A DNA stretch of 64,000 nucleotides from Olavius algarvensis associated proteobacterium Delta 3 (GTDB taxonomy: Bacteria; Desulfobacterota; Desulfobacteria; Desulfobacterales; CAFBRK01). Within the stretch, counting starts at the first letter, position 1. The number at the start of each line of letters is the position of its first letter. The stretch lies in assembly GCA_903231505.1 (NCBI GenBank), contig CAFBRK010000252.1, positions 1-64,000 of the forward strand, written 5' to 3'. The translations under genes and the position numbers were made by a program. A model generated the notes under the pieces. The model was not told the origin of the DNA. It saw nothing but the letters and a program-made list of their open reading frames with translations, and made no database searches. Below, piece by piece: positions 11,501 to 18,600 of this stretch.

Positions 11501-11737
11501 GGCACGGTCCAGGCAGCCGACGATGTCTACGGATATGCCCGCAGGGATCTGACCGTTTCCGGTCTGGTTGCCGCCGGTGACCGGATCTGCCTGAAATCTC
11601 GAGACGACATGCACATCACCTCGACCGGGGTGCTCTCCGGTATCGATAACAATCCCGCCCGAAGTATTTATCTGTGCTCACGGGATCAGATGATTGTCAA
11701 AGGCAAGATTCTGGCAGACCGCATCAGCATCCGATAA
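2441..11737 (+). CDS. Giant adhesin-like surface protein A, C-terminal part (PKD, RTX and beta-helix)
   Basis: This open frame begins formally at a TTG at 2441, but real homology to the upstream part starts at about 2573. Residues before that (proline- and leucine-rich) are out-of-frame translation. Later starts such as ATG 2573 lack a clear ribosome binding site, so I treat it as the continuation of the upstream frame. Domains: PKD (about 2660-2980); two tandem modules with the VNGP/INGP signature (about 2990-3930); RTX-type glycine/aspartate repeats (about 4000-5640); a linker rich in LTDADAIED-like residues (5700-6030); a PKD array (about 6040-7960); then a right-handed beta-helix-like region (about 8000-11737) made of xDDIxIxADGxVxIxGxV coils. 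It ends ILADRISIR with no evident C-terminal RTX secretion signature. Probably secreted and surface-associated. Whether it is expressed as a separate polypeptide is doubtful given the break at about 2570. Confidence 0.85.
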   Translation: MTPPPQLMATPPTALFPISGTLMILTVLILTTLMPAVRLFRIPNMSFGVFNATLQVTDDQGLTDTDTITIRVDQGNRAPVADAGGPYVIDVGQDLQLDASGSSDPDEIYGDSIVRYLWDINGDGFVDPAISPTSPDVSTATPTASVSSSVFSNHPQLTQTIGLTVQDSFGSWSYDTTTLTIHTSVEIDGLFHVRGAISIDSVGNELVTLTSGEQVLVSIEQLAVAGSEAFMGINGPYENDDGSINGSAMGFALHDVDLALVRMSAVDAADTRSWFALKATAEQGDLVGIESLELFSEGVSVEINSGDDGAVNFATSFGPGGMVIDTGAVNASGQTVEMSIDFSTQTRALGPVTLSIDERIHLNGSVTFEKGRGPLTVTDGVATAAVSVDQLLLGAHVDSAFAGVNGPADTDGDGIADNPSALGLQLTDVEFGLGLFKPQDVADTRTWTSLKAEVGSAEAVGTDDLTISGTGLEVAVNQAGGVGNTMVADFAASPLAIVTGLPIGLPEDTISLDFDGSDDELLHVGADGNDTIYGSPGNDTTLAGPGDDTFIYNPGDGDDIVAGGEGFDQVVVNLPDGSLNDVTVAVNVDGQVVVACVKGVDGETFTLTLDDVEELVINAGDGGTTVVIGDLTGSDITGDTVVFNGGPGDDFFDGSALNVRAEAFGNGGNDTLLGGSADDLLDGGTGVDLLDGGTGADTMAGGGGDDSYVVDTLGDVVTEGAGAGIDAVTSSVNYVLSANVENLVLTGAATTGTGNALNNVITGNNLGNTLDGGAGADTLVGGSAGDLFDGGAGNDTIQGNDGNDNVLASNGADTIDTGAGSDVVIGSLSAGDTVNLGDDADGFTYQLLAADNTVDGGPGSDTLTVGSGAGALTVDLSATGADQLTGDGEYRNFENLSASGADSALTVIAATGGSSIATGTARDTVTLGTGTDVISTGSGNDVILIGSQAALENDSVDPGTGNDTVRFTSTGGNVLTLPAGVVAGIDNVVISDANGNTGGKTNESIDASSYPFALIIAGNAGANSLTGTAQDDVIDGGAGNDTLIGGPGDDLLIFDASDLTTVDGGAGSDILRVATGGTTVDIQPLAGVLAGINIIDLVEGAHANTLDLTDADAIEDICDTSGPGGFRLHVAGDSNDTVITDLARTWQFDGYQTLDVGGPAGYGVGSRNYLVYTQVADDVPNRTITLLVEEGIHLSINVAPVLSLDPVTTIDENGVATLTGTITDPDAQDTFTMDVVWGDLLSPNNEESYFFGAGTTDFTLTHRYLDDNPTATPKDSYTIKATVTDDDAAAGSASTLAAVSNAAPTFDAGPDETVLPPMVGFFERTVVFTDPGTTDSHVATVDFGDGSPIVTQPLVVGDRSFAISHTYAEEGVYTPSITLEDDDLGRLTDSFELMIILNTPPVGDAAGPYNVDEGTPLTLDGTGSNDLDENIASYEWDLDYDGFNFDVNVTGARPAVTFADDFPTRTIALRVTDDFGEASIDTTTIRVDNVPPTLDAGADQIVDDGTYTVTVTVRDYDGAMVADTFTVTVTNVLPTLDAGADKTVDEGTFITLDPATFSDPGFDNLAGGTSEDFIATINWGDGTTEPVGDITFVEVPGGEGVLTTGTIDATQAYADDGVYTVTVTVQDDDGVAVSDTFTVTVVNLAPMITNVSLSDTEIDEHGTVDVSGVFTDVGLMDFHTVEMSWGDGQNSGAMVDAVSRTFTATHQYLDDDPAGTLLDTYVLTVTLTDDDGGVATAETRVTVHNVAPNIVSVTNTASFPDQVGVGEPVTLSGTFVDPGADAHELLIDWGEGGTQETVPIPAGARTFSVDHIYEDPTVDRITVILLDDDGGEDADTTDVFLSGAGVSQGVLHLIGTELDNVARIIFHADQGVIEVFTDFLGEPTTRTFDAALAEKISISLGTGENSVLIEETEGDLFLDIVTDTNLRIHGAGNVTLSNIAFNPLPVTGGSVRVTAGGNVAIDSVNIGVVGVFSATSGGSIQEVAPGDLDIDLVASEAYLTANVSIGGPDAGQDLETDVDTLVAEVTGSTIYLNEVGDIDLVSVTAPDGEMVITAGGNIVISGPVRTGETAGHIRLETAKDLYMVGRDPVTTHLLEAVAQTGIFLHTKVVLLDAHVAIAGKIEIHEFDAIALRNVTNADGPIHVIAGGELTATHVECLADEEGNNVGLMTLSGDILVDHVGVGSEHCQVSLSSAGHILEVDSTDPEMDLHGAMGILCADGKIDRGMDRSFKRIHKWSKKTALYEFERGRALNLHGVKGDVELFVHLENRVYVSVFGDIHVAHLNSNGHDISLRSKCGDIFVSHLETGPDKGDIELRAKGDVHLAGELYSGDTGQITAGDDIDITADGDVTIFGTVTAGKDTAAIKKKKHCWWKKPSPDVTIDSESEVFIHGTIFSQDDVEIWADEGVLVDAPISTGDDIEIGTCGELVITENGVLTAGGDVELFAKQFINIDADITAGDDVRIASKKADGLINGPVLAGDRIDIHAGGSLFISAPMEAGSDLDLYAKYDLVSTHEEATLTAGVDVELETRWGDIEIWGAVTSGNGRTCSPDVLIDSGGWLGILAPITSLDDVDIRADDGVLIADAITAEDDIEIRTCGELTTSSNASLIAGGDVTLFAKQRMTIGAPVTSGGDIWMTSDDGDVMLRGDVSSPGDIDISAEGHLTVHSAMMAEGDLELYAGHLMVVELRGSLTAGVDVELETRCGDMILMGPIQSGNGQTRSPDVLIDSGGWLEIYEFITSLDDVEGWARDGIYIDAPILADDHITLTTCGELATGINSALSAGSDLKLFAGTEMIIDGLVEAGNDTLFRAKGTMSIGVPVLAGDDVRITSCSGDVLIDGAINAGDDIDVTAGEDLLISAAIAAGDDMDLYAKHDLISTHPGASLTTGEDVKIKTRCGNIELHGAVRAGNDTEAFRSAHGCRHAESPDVWIDSGAGLFIHGAMTAADDIDIWADEDVLVTASMSADDELRIKTSGAMTLTETSKVTAGDDIHLYSKSDLTISGTVTSADDICFTSCGNVLIDGTVQAADDVYGYARRDLTVSGLVAAGDRICLKSRDDMHITSTGVLSGIDNNPARSIYLCSRDQMIVKGKILADRISIR
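2563..2578 (+). pseudogene. Frameshift point in gene A
   Basis: Upstream codons read Y-S-stop (TAT TCC TAA). The following frame reads M-S-F-G-V-F. Removing one A of the AA at 2570-2571 gives Y-S-Y-M-S-F-G-V-F, which completes a normal PKD domain ending in LQVTDDQG. The lesion is therefore a single-base insertion or a read error. No canonical slippery heptamer or Shine-Dalgarno-like stimulator is visible, so programmed frameshifting is less likely. A +1 shift at TCC-TAA would also bridge the two frames. Confidence 0.85.
2672..2788 (+). repeat. Direct repeat copy 2 (PKD start)
   Basis: Second copy of the 117-bp segment at 2065-2181, with two mismatches. It is read in the +1-shifted frame relative to copy 1. 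Because 607 = 3 x 202 + 1, recombination between the copies would delete the frameshift and rejoin the two frames. Confidence 0.92.
2990..3930 (+). repeat. Two tandem 'GxGP-like' modules in gene A
   Basis: Two consecutive segments of about 160 residues (about 2990-3450 and 3490-3930). They share an opening strand pair (FHVRGAISI; IHLNGSVTFEK), then AFMGINGP or AFAGVNGP, an Asp-rich DDG or DTDGDG loop, an SAMGF or SALGL strand, a W-x-x-LKA strand and a closing VxIN or VAVN strand. The same layout recurs four times in gene B (for example at 47041), so the two giant genes share this module. I do not recognise a named family. Confidence 0.65.
4000..5640 (+). repeat. RTX calcium-binding repeat block of gene A
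   Basis: Runs of GGxGxDxLxGG nonapeptides such as GNGGNDTLLGG and GGAGNDTIQGNDGND, mixed with linker segments. RTX repeats bind calcium in a parallel beta-roll after secretion, classically by a type I system. Here the block is internal rather than near the C terminus. The bases are visibly richer in GGC and GAC codons than in the flanking modules. Confidence 0.85.
6040..7960 (+). repeat. PKD-type Ig-like array of gene A
   Basis: About seven Ig-like/PKD units with the WGDG and DDDGG hallmarks and strands of the YTVTVTVQDDDG type. One unit (about 6911-7040) is much shortened: the opening strand LDAGADQIVDDG joins directly to a closing TYTVTVTVRDYDG strand. PKD arrays are usually stiff extracellular spacers that raise binding or enzymatic domains above the surface. 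Confidence 0.75.
8000..11737 (+). repeat. Beta-helix region of gene A with four super-repeats
   Basis: About 1,240 residues of short coils with alternating hydrophobic positions and DD or GD turns, as in filamentous-haemagglutinin-type right-handed beta-helices. From 9563 a higher-order unit is clear. The motif SPDV-x-IDS starts at 9563, 10082, 10598 and 11210, giving units of 519, 516, 612 and about 528 bp. The loop just before each SPDV varies in length and is basic (for example KKKKHCWWKK at about 9534). The gene stops near the end of the fourth unit. Confidence 0.75.
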
Positions 11738-11780
11738 TCAACGGACCTATAGAAAAAAAAAGGAATCATCCATCATACCC

Positions 11781-11892
11781 CCCCTGGGACTCCTTCCCAC
11801 CAGGGGAGGGATAAAAAGTCCTTCTTTTCGAGGGGGGCTTGCCCTGTTGATGCTGCCGCTGGCGGCCCCTGCGAAGCAGGGATGTAACAGGG
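11781..11892. repeat. Palindromic GC-rich intergenic block
   Basis: Three hairpins follow each other just after gene A: 11781-11787 with 11800-11806 (cccctgg/ccagggg); 11842-11848 with 11886-11892 (ccctgtt/aacaggg); and, nested inside, 11867-11872 with 11876-11881 (ccctgc-gaa-gcaggg). This resembles dispersed REP-like intergenic elements. No run of T follows, so I do not call it a rho-independent terminator, though it may stabilise the 3' end of the mRNA. Confidence 0.5.
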
Positions 11893-12099
11893 TAGGGTGG
11901 GGTGACAGAATGACCGATTTCGCGTCCTTAGTTTTGTTTACAGTTCCGTTTATCAATAACCTTCCTTTATGGCTGCGCCTGCCTCCCGCCCTGGTCGTTC
12001 AGGCTTATAGCCATTCCCTAAATATGTTCCGTTTGAGCATAGCGTATTCTGCCAACAGAATACGGGGTCGAAGGAGTTCGGATATAGACGTGTTCGGCG
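11893..12099. other. Intergenic stretch without a recognisable feature
   Basis: I see no gene, conserved motif or promoter here. A long open frame (11694-12326) crosses it, but it overlaps the end of gene A and reads through hairpins into low-complexity isoleucine/glycine/proline, so it is not supported. Confidence 0.6.
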
Positions 12100-12177
12100 T
12101 CGGGGTCGGTATCGGGATCGGAATCGAGATAGGATCGCCATTTTCGATCTCGATTCCGATCCCGATACCGACCCCGA
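12100..12177. repeat. Perfect 31-bp inverted repeat with 16-nt loop
   Basis: The left arm 12100-12130 is the exact reverse complement of the right arm 12147-12177; the loop is 12131-12146. The arms are built from gatcgg/tatcgg hexamer-like units. An RNA or cruciform hairpin of this length would be very stable. It lacks a T-tract, lies about 360 bp after gene A and about 480 bp before gene B, and could be a mobile REP-like element, a transcription barrier or a protein-binding site. Confidence 0.9.
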
Positions 12178-12446
12178 TGATCCCGCCCTTTTCCGATACG
12201 GTGACACGTCACCAATCGGAACGAAATTCTGACAATAGCTATAACGTCTCGCATCATCGTCGTGGCAGCCGGTGCCCTTGTGTCGCTGCAATCCGTTTCT
12301 TTACAGGCCGGACTCGTAGGAAATAAAGAACTTCGGAATTTTCAAGTAGTTATTCCGGACAGGCCCTTTTCTTTCATTAGTCAAAGGTACGTGACCATTC
12401 TGCTTCGGTACGGAAGAACTACGATTTTCTCCACCGAATTATTTTT
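12178..12446. other. Intergenic stretch without a recognisable gene
   Basis: Becomes AT-richer towards its right end. A 64-codon open frame at 12262-12456 has no ribosome binding site and no recognisable content. Nothing else stands out. Confidence 0.55.
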
Positions 12447-12462
12447 TATGACATAGATCACA
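12447..12462. promoter_or_regulatory. CRP/FNR-like site, imperfect
   Basis: TATGA-CATAGA-TCACA matches the TGTGA-N6-TCACA consensus at nine of ten positions. It lies in an AT-rich tract, and its centre is 33 bp (about three helical turns) from the perfect site downstream. A CRP/FNR-family regulator is a reasonable inference; the identity of that regulator is not. Confidence 0.5.
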
Positions 12463-12479
12463 TATTTTTAGCCTTTTTG

Positions 12480-12495
12480 TGTGAAGCGATTCACA
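12480..12495. promoter_or_regulatory. CRP/FNR-like site, perfect palindrome
   Basis: TGTGAAGCGATTCACA is a perfect dyad (TGTGAA-N4-TTCACA) and matches the CRP consensus half-sites fully. It sits 26 bp upstream of the TTGACA element. If transcription starts near 12558 its centre is at about -70, close to a class I activation position. This suggests that gene B is activated by a cAMP-, redox- or NO-responsive CRP/FNR-family protein. Confidence 0.65.
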
Positions 12496-12521
12496 TACAC
12501 GCGATGGTTTTTAAAAACTGG

Positions 12522-12551
12522 TTGACAACCTTTCACGGGTGCGACTATCGA
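12522..12551 (+). promoter_or_regulatory. Candidate promoter of gene B
   Basis: A perfect -35 hexamer TTGACA at 12522-12527 is followed, after 18 bp, by a weak -10-like TATCGA at 12546-12551. A weak -10 fits an activator-dependent promoter downstream of the two CRP-like sites. It predicts a leader of about 100 nt. Confidence 0.4.
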
Positions 12552-12645
12552 GGCTCAGGTTGTCATACTTTTTCATTAGATGTCTGTCCTACCATCCTGT
12601 AGACCATTTTGAGTTCCATTTTCACCTTACCGATTCCTCTGACCC

Positions 12646-12651
12646 AGGAGG
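12646..12651 (+). promoter_or_regulatory. Ribosome binding site of gene B
   Basis: AGGAGG lies 6 nt before the GTG at 12658. An in-frame TGA at 12640-12642 excludes any earlier start, and no other start codon lies between them. This fixes the start of gene B. Confidence 0.85.
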
Positions 12652-12657
12652 CCATTA

Positions 12658-15600
12658 GTGAAACGGTCGGGACTCATAAATCGGTTTCAACTTGAAAACT
12701 TGGAACCGCGGATTCTGCTGTCCGCAGATGCAGCCTTGGTGGCGCCGTACGATCTGCCGGAAGAACTCGACGCCGGCACCGATCTGCTGCCTGTTGCTGG
12801 TGAGGTTGCGATCGGCGATCAGGACGGTTTCGAGAAATATACCCACCAGAACGCCAGAATTTACGACCCATCCCAGTCCATTGACGACATCTTTTCCGGA
12901 CTCACCGAAACGTATCTGATCGACGGCGATGACGATGCCGGTGACCCAGGTGAAATAGGCGACGAGACCGACGAAGGGGCGACGCCTGTATCTAATCCAT
13001 CGCTGTATGAAGATGCACTGATTTCATCTCACCAGCAGGAACAGATTGTCCGGGGACTGGAAGCGATTTCCCGGTTGGGACGTGTACTGGAGCGCGTCGA
13101 TGCGTTTGCCGCGCCGATACCCCAAACAATCGACATGACCATCGGCGAATTCATTGGATTCGCCGATATTCTGGATACCCGGTTGGCCAAACCGGTGTAC
13201 GACTATTTCAACGACGCTGTCGATCCGCCCGACAGCCGGGGCATGTTTCGCGCCTTTGAAAAAAGACCAACAGACCTCGGTGACGCAGACATTGCCGTCG
13301 ATTGCCTGGATGGCGGACTGGCCCCAAGCGGCGGGCTGATGCAATTCGATCTGGAACTTCAGGCAACCCGTCAGGGGGAGGTGTACGCCAGCGATCCGGA
13401 CGGCGAAGTTAATATTTCTGATCGAAAACAAACTGTTATCGCAGTCACGGCCGAGCTGAGAATCAATCTTGGCTTTGGCCTTGATGTAAACCATTCGGAC
13501 GACTTTTTCGTTGTCTTTCGAGAATTTGATGCCGCCCTGACCGCCGAATCCAAAGCGGACAATACCGACACGGATCAGGAAACGGTTCAGGTGCCACTGG
13601 AGAATGCGGAAGAAAAGCCCGAACCGGACGTCCGAATCAGCGCCAGTTTCAATGACGCGATCGCTGAAGACGGCCGCATCACCCTGGATGAGCTAAACGC
13701 GATCACCGACGAGACGGCAGAAGAGTTCGTCGAGCTCGAAGTGACCGGTGCGCTCTTTTTTCTGCTTGCATCCACCGACCCCCGGATCGATCCTCCGGAC
13801 ACGGGCAGTAGTACCGAACAGGATCAGGACAGCTCCGATTCCCCGAATACTGCCCTGCCGACGTTCACTTCAGATATCGGCGAGCTGAAATATTCTATCC
13901 TGGACACGTTTGGAGCGCTCGAGGATACCCGCGGAGCGGTCGACCACCATGGAAATTTCGACACACCGTTGCCGGTCCTCGATCTGTCGATCAACCAGAT
14001 GCTGGCAGAGCGCCCGGAATCAGGATCGACAATTGCTTTCGATTTTTACGCTCCGGCCCTGGAATATTTCACACTGGTCGAAGCATTCAATTTCGACCTG
14101 ACCGACGAGCAGAACCTGTCCAGGATCGGGACCCTGCCTGAAATCGACATCCCCGATTTCAGTCTCGAAAATCCCGCACACAAAGACAGTCTTAAAAACC
14201 TGATCGAGGGCAAAATTCAGGGTACCCTGTCACCGGATTGGGATATCGGCCTTTTTCTGCCGGAAATCTGGTCCCTGCTCAACGAGGGCTTCCGGCCCGA
14301 TGACTATCTGCCCCAATTCCAGCTTCTGCTGGGTCTTCCCTACCTTCCCAAGATCAATGACACCCGGTCTGATTTGAAATCCCTTTTCGGGTCTTCTGCC
14401 AATCTGCGGGGGCTCTTGGGCTACATCGAGACGACCCGGCTGAAGCCCCTTTTCAACGGTTTCTCCGGTCAGTTCTCCTCCGAGCCTTTCAATTTGACGG
14501 GGAAGTACTTTCCTGAGAGCAACGAGATCCAAATCGATTTATTGATCGATGCGAAGAAGAATATCCATCTTCCGGTCGATCTGGAAGACATCTTCCCGGA
14601 TCGATTCCGCGAGTTGGGCATTTCATTTGACACCGACCTGATCGTTACCGCATCCCTGGCGAAGAACTTCGATGTCTCCATCTCCATCTCCGCAGAAGAT
14701 ACTTCTGTTACGGTCAGAAAGTCTTCGGTCGCGGTCCGGGTGAACGAGGAGATCAACGGTTTGGGGGTCACGGTGGCGGATCTTCCCGAATCGAACACCG
14801 GTGTTGCAGAAGGCCGGTTCGATTTCGATTCCAGGATTGAACGTATTTTTCACGGGCTGGATCCGCCTTCCCTGGCGTCCTATGGCACCCTTTCCATGAC
14901 CCTCACGGTCGTATCCGACCATCCCGGCCAGCCTTCCTTTGACCTCCGTGGTGAAGGCGACAACCTCTTCGATCCCGACCCCTCGAACATCAGCCTGTTT
15001 ATTGAAACCGCTTCCCCGTTCGTGTTTGCGGCGCAGTCAGGCACCCCCTCCGATCTGACCCTCCGCCTGAATCCCGACCATCCCGCCCTGCTGGAAGTCG
15101 TCGACACCCAAAGCGGCCGCACAGTGCAGTCGCGTCTCCTGTCGCAGGTATCCCGGGTGGTGATCATCGGTTCGGACCGCAGCGACGACACCCTGACCAT
15201 CGATCTGACCCATCCGTTTCATGTCCCCGGCGGCATCCGCTATGACGGCGGCGACGGCTGGTTCGATGTCCTCAACATCACCGGGCAGACCGCATCGGCG
15301 GCCGTGTACCGGGCCTGGAGCCCCTCTTCGGGATCCATTCAACTCGATGAGTTGACCATCGAGTACTTCGGTCTGGAGCCCATTACCGACACGGGTGATG
15401 TGGCCGAGCGGGTCCTGGGCTACACCCCCGGGGCCGATGTGCTCGACATTGAAGACGCCGGGGGACTGGACCAGATTACCGTCAACGCGGACACCGCTGA
15501 AGACATTACCGTCAACGAGCCTTCCACCTCCCTGATCATCGATGCCGACGACGGGGATGACACCATCAACTTCAACCTGGTCTTTTTCAGCACCAACGTC

Positions 15601-18600
15601 ATCATCGACGGGGGGGCGGGCAACGACACCCTGGACCTTTCCGGCCGGGTGATCCCCATGTACGTCATCCACCTCCCGAACGGCCGGGTCGAGCTTAATG
15701 ACGGCACCAGCGTGGTTCAGGTCCGGAACGTGGAAAACTTCAACGGCGGTCTGGCCACCCTGCGCGTGAACGGGATTCCCGACTGGGTCAGCCAGGGCCC
15801 CGGCCCCATGACGGGAGGATTGTTCACGGGCATCGGCCCCGACAATGTCACGGGGAATCCGGGGACGGGGGCCATCGAAGCGATTGCCGTGGACCCCAAC
15901 GAGATCATACGGGTCTTTGTGGCCACCGTGGGCGGGGGCGTGTGGCGCAACAGCGACCGGATGGTGCTTTTCGAGTTTGACCAGACCGTCATCACGCCCG
16001 CGGCCGAAACCCGCCTCAATGAATTTCTGGTCTTCATGCGGCAACATCCGACCCTCACCGTGACACTGGTGGGCCACACCGATGATGTGGGAGACGCCGG
16101 GTTCAACACGACCCTGGGCCAGAACCGGGCCAACGCGGTGCAGGCCTACCTCACGGACCCGGCCCGGGGCGTAAATCGCCTCGATCCCGCCCGCATCCTG
16201 GACGCCGCCACCCGTGGTGAGGGAGAACCCATTGCTACCAACGCGGTGGAAACCGACGGCCGTGAGCTCAACCGACGGGTGGAACTGCTGGTCAAACACT
16301 GGGAACCCCTGACGGACAACTTCCCTTCCACGGCCGTTGCCTCCATTGCGATCGATCCTTCCAACCCCGACATCATTTACGCCGGTACCGGCAGCACCAG
16401 CAGCGCCGCCGTGGCCTTTCCCAACCGGGCCACGTCCATCGGCCTGTTGAAATCCACCGACCGGGGGAACACCTGGGAGATTCTCCATCGCACGCTCTTT
16501 GAGGGGAGTATCATCAACGACGTGGTGGTGAACACCGACGGCATCGTTCTGGTGGGAACAGACGGCGTGGGCACCGGCGGAGCAGGACTCTTTCGATCGG
16601 ACGACGGGGGGGGCACCTTCACCAATATATTTACCGCCACCCAGGGTTTCGACACCGACGGCCTGGACAACAATGGTAGCGGCGTTCCGGACGACGCCGG
16701 CGAAGCCTTCCCGGCCGTCAATGTGACAGACATTCTGGTGGATCCCGGCGATCCGACGCGGTTCTACGTGGGGGCTGTGAGCACGGCCGTGAGTGGCGTC
16801 TACATGAGCACCGACAGCGGCGAGACCTGGCGGCAGCTAACGGCGCTGGCCATGCCCCCGGCGGCCCGCTTCACGACCCCGGTTCGCATTGAGCTGGCCA
16901 TCAGTGCCACCGATGACGCCGGCCAGCGACCGGTCTATGCGGCGGTGATCGTGCCCATACGGGACACCCTGGCCCAGCTGGTCACGGCGGCCCAGGTGGC
17001 GGCGGGTATCAACACCATCGAGGTGGCCGTCATCCCCGGGGACGTCAACGCCATTTTCGAGGCCGGTGACAATATCTTTATCGACACGGGGGGTGTTCGG
17101 GAAAACTTCACGGTGAATTCCACGGCCGCCTCGGCGACCCCGGGCCAGGTCACCCTGACCCTGTCCGGCAACCTGGCCAATGCCCATGCCGCCGGTGTCC
17201 GCATTATCCAGTTCGGCTCGGAGAGACTCTATGGCGTTTTCCGCAGCAACGACCTGGGGGTGACCTGGGACCAGATGACGCTGCCCGGCACCACTGAAGC
17301 CGGTGCCGGCGCCGGCGGCCTCACGCTCCCCAACGCCACCGGGTCCACACGCTTTCACGGCCGCATTCTCCGGGGCGTGTTCTCGGGGGGCGGGGCCACG
17401 GCCTGGACGGTGCTGACAGATACCAACGCCACCAATTCGGCGCCCCACGCCGATTCCAGGGATATGGTGTTCCAGGGCCAGCGCATCCTGGAGGCGGATG
17501 ACGGCGGCATCTTCCGCCTGCAGAATCCGGCCAATGTGGCCGGCCAGGGCAACCGCCAGTGGTTCTCCGAGAACGACGACCTGGTATTGACCGAGTTCTT
17601 CGACGTGGCGTTCGAGACGGTCAATGACATCATCCTTGGCGGCGCCCAGGACAACGGGGTGGGCCTTCAGAACACCACCGGCGGGATTCAGTGGACCTCC
17701 ACCGCCCTGGGGGACGGGGGATTTGTCGAAGCTGCCGGCACCACCACGTTTTTCAGCAGCCAGAATCTGGGTGGTTTCGGGCCGGCCTTTCCGTTGATCA
17801 ATCCGGCCGCGAACGGTTCCAATTTCGTGATCGTGCCCCTGGGATCCCCCATTCAGGTGGGCGACCGCCTCAACCTGCCTCAGGAAACCGTCTTCCATGT
17901 GGTCACCGGCACGACGGTGAGTGGCGGCAACCTGAGGGTCAATTTCACCGGGTCCACCCTGCAAAACACCTATCCTGCCGGCTTTCCGGTACTCGTGGAC
18001 CTGCAGTTTTCAAGCGGTTTGATCGTGGCCGGAACGCCTGCCCCCGGCGTGGACTTGTTTACGCTCGAGAACACGGGGGGGAGCACGATTCAATTTGTCC
18101 AGCCCTTCGAGCTCAATGCCATCACGCCCACCAACCTGGTCATCGGCACGAGCTTCGTTTATGAATCCCTCAACAATGACAATGGCCGCACGCTCCAGCT
18201 CCTGAACTTCGCCGGCGCCCTGCCCATGACCGGGGGCAATCCGTTTGCACCCCAGGCGGCCAATGTGGGCCAGGTCAATGCCATGATATACGGCGGGCGC
18301 CAGCCGGACGGGATGGGCGGCTTCACCAACCAGGCCGATGTGCTCATCGTGGGGTCGGATCCCGGTCAGGGAAACCGCCGGCCGACCGCCGCCAACACCC
18401 ACCCCCTCTGGATCCGCCAGGCAGGGGCGGGCCTCGGTGCCAACCTCACAGCGGTCGGCAGCTTCACCATCGCGGCCGGCGGGACGGCGGTCCGGGATGT
18501 GGCCGTGGATCCCAACGACTGGCGGACGATCTTTATCCTGGATGCGAGAGGCCGGATCTGGCAGACATTTGACGGCGCCGTGGCCGACCCCGACACGTGG

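Noticed and set aside
12100..12177. Rho-independent terminator for gene A
   Set aside because: The hairpin is strong but has no following T-tract and lies over 360 bp after the stop codon.
11694..12326. Open frame of 210 codons at the end of gene A
   Set aside because: It overlaps the last codons of gene A, runs through the palindromic block and the 31-bp inverted repeat, and yields low-complexity sequence with no start signal.
12262..12456. Open frame of 64 codons in the intergenic region
   Set aside because: No Shine-Dalgarno sequence, no recognisable motif, and it runs into the CRP-like site.
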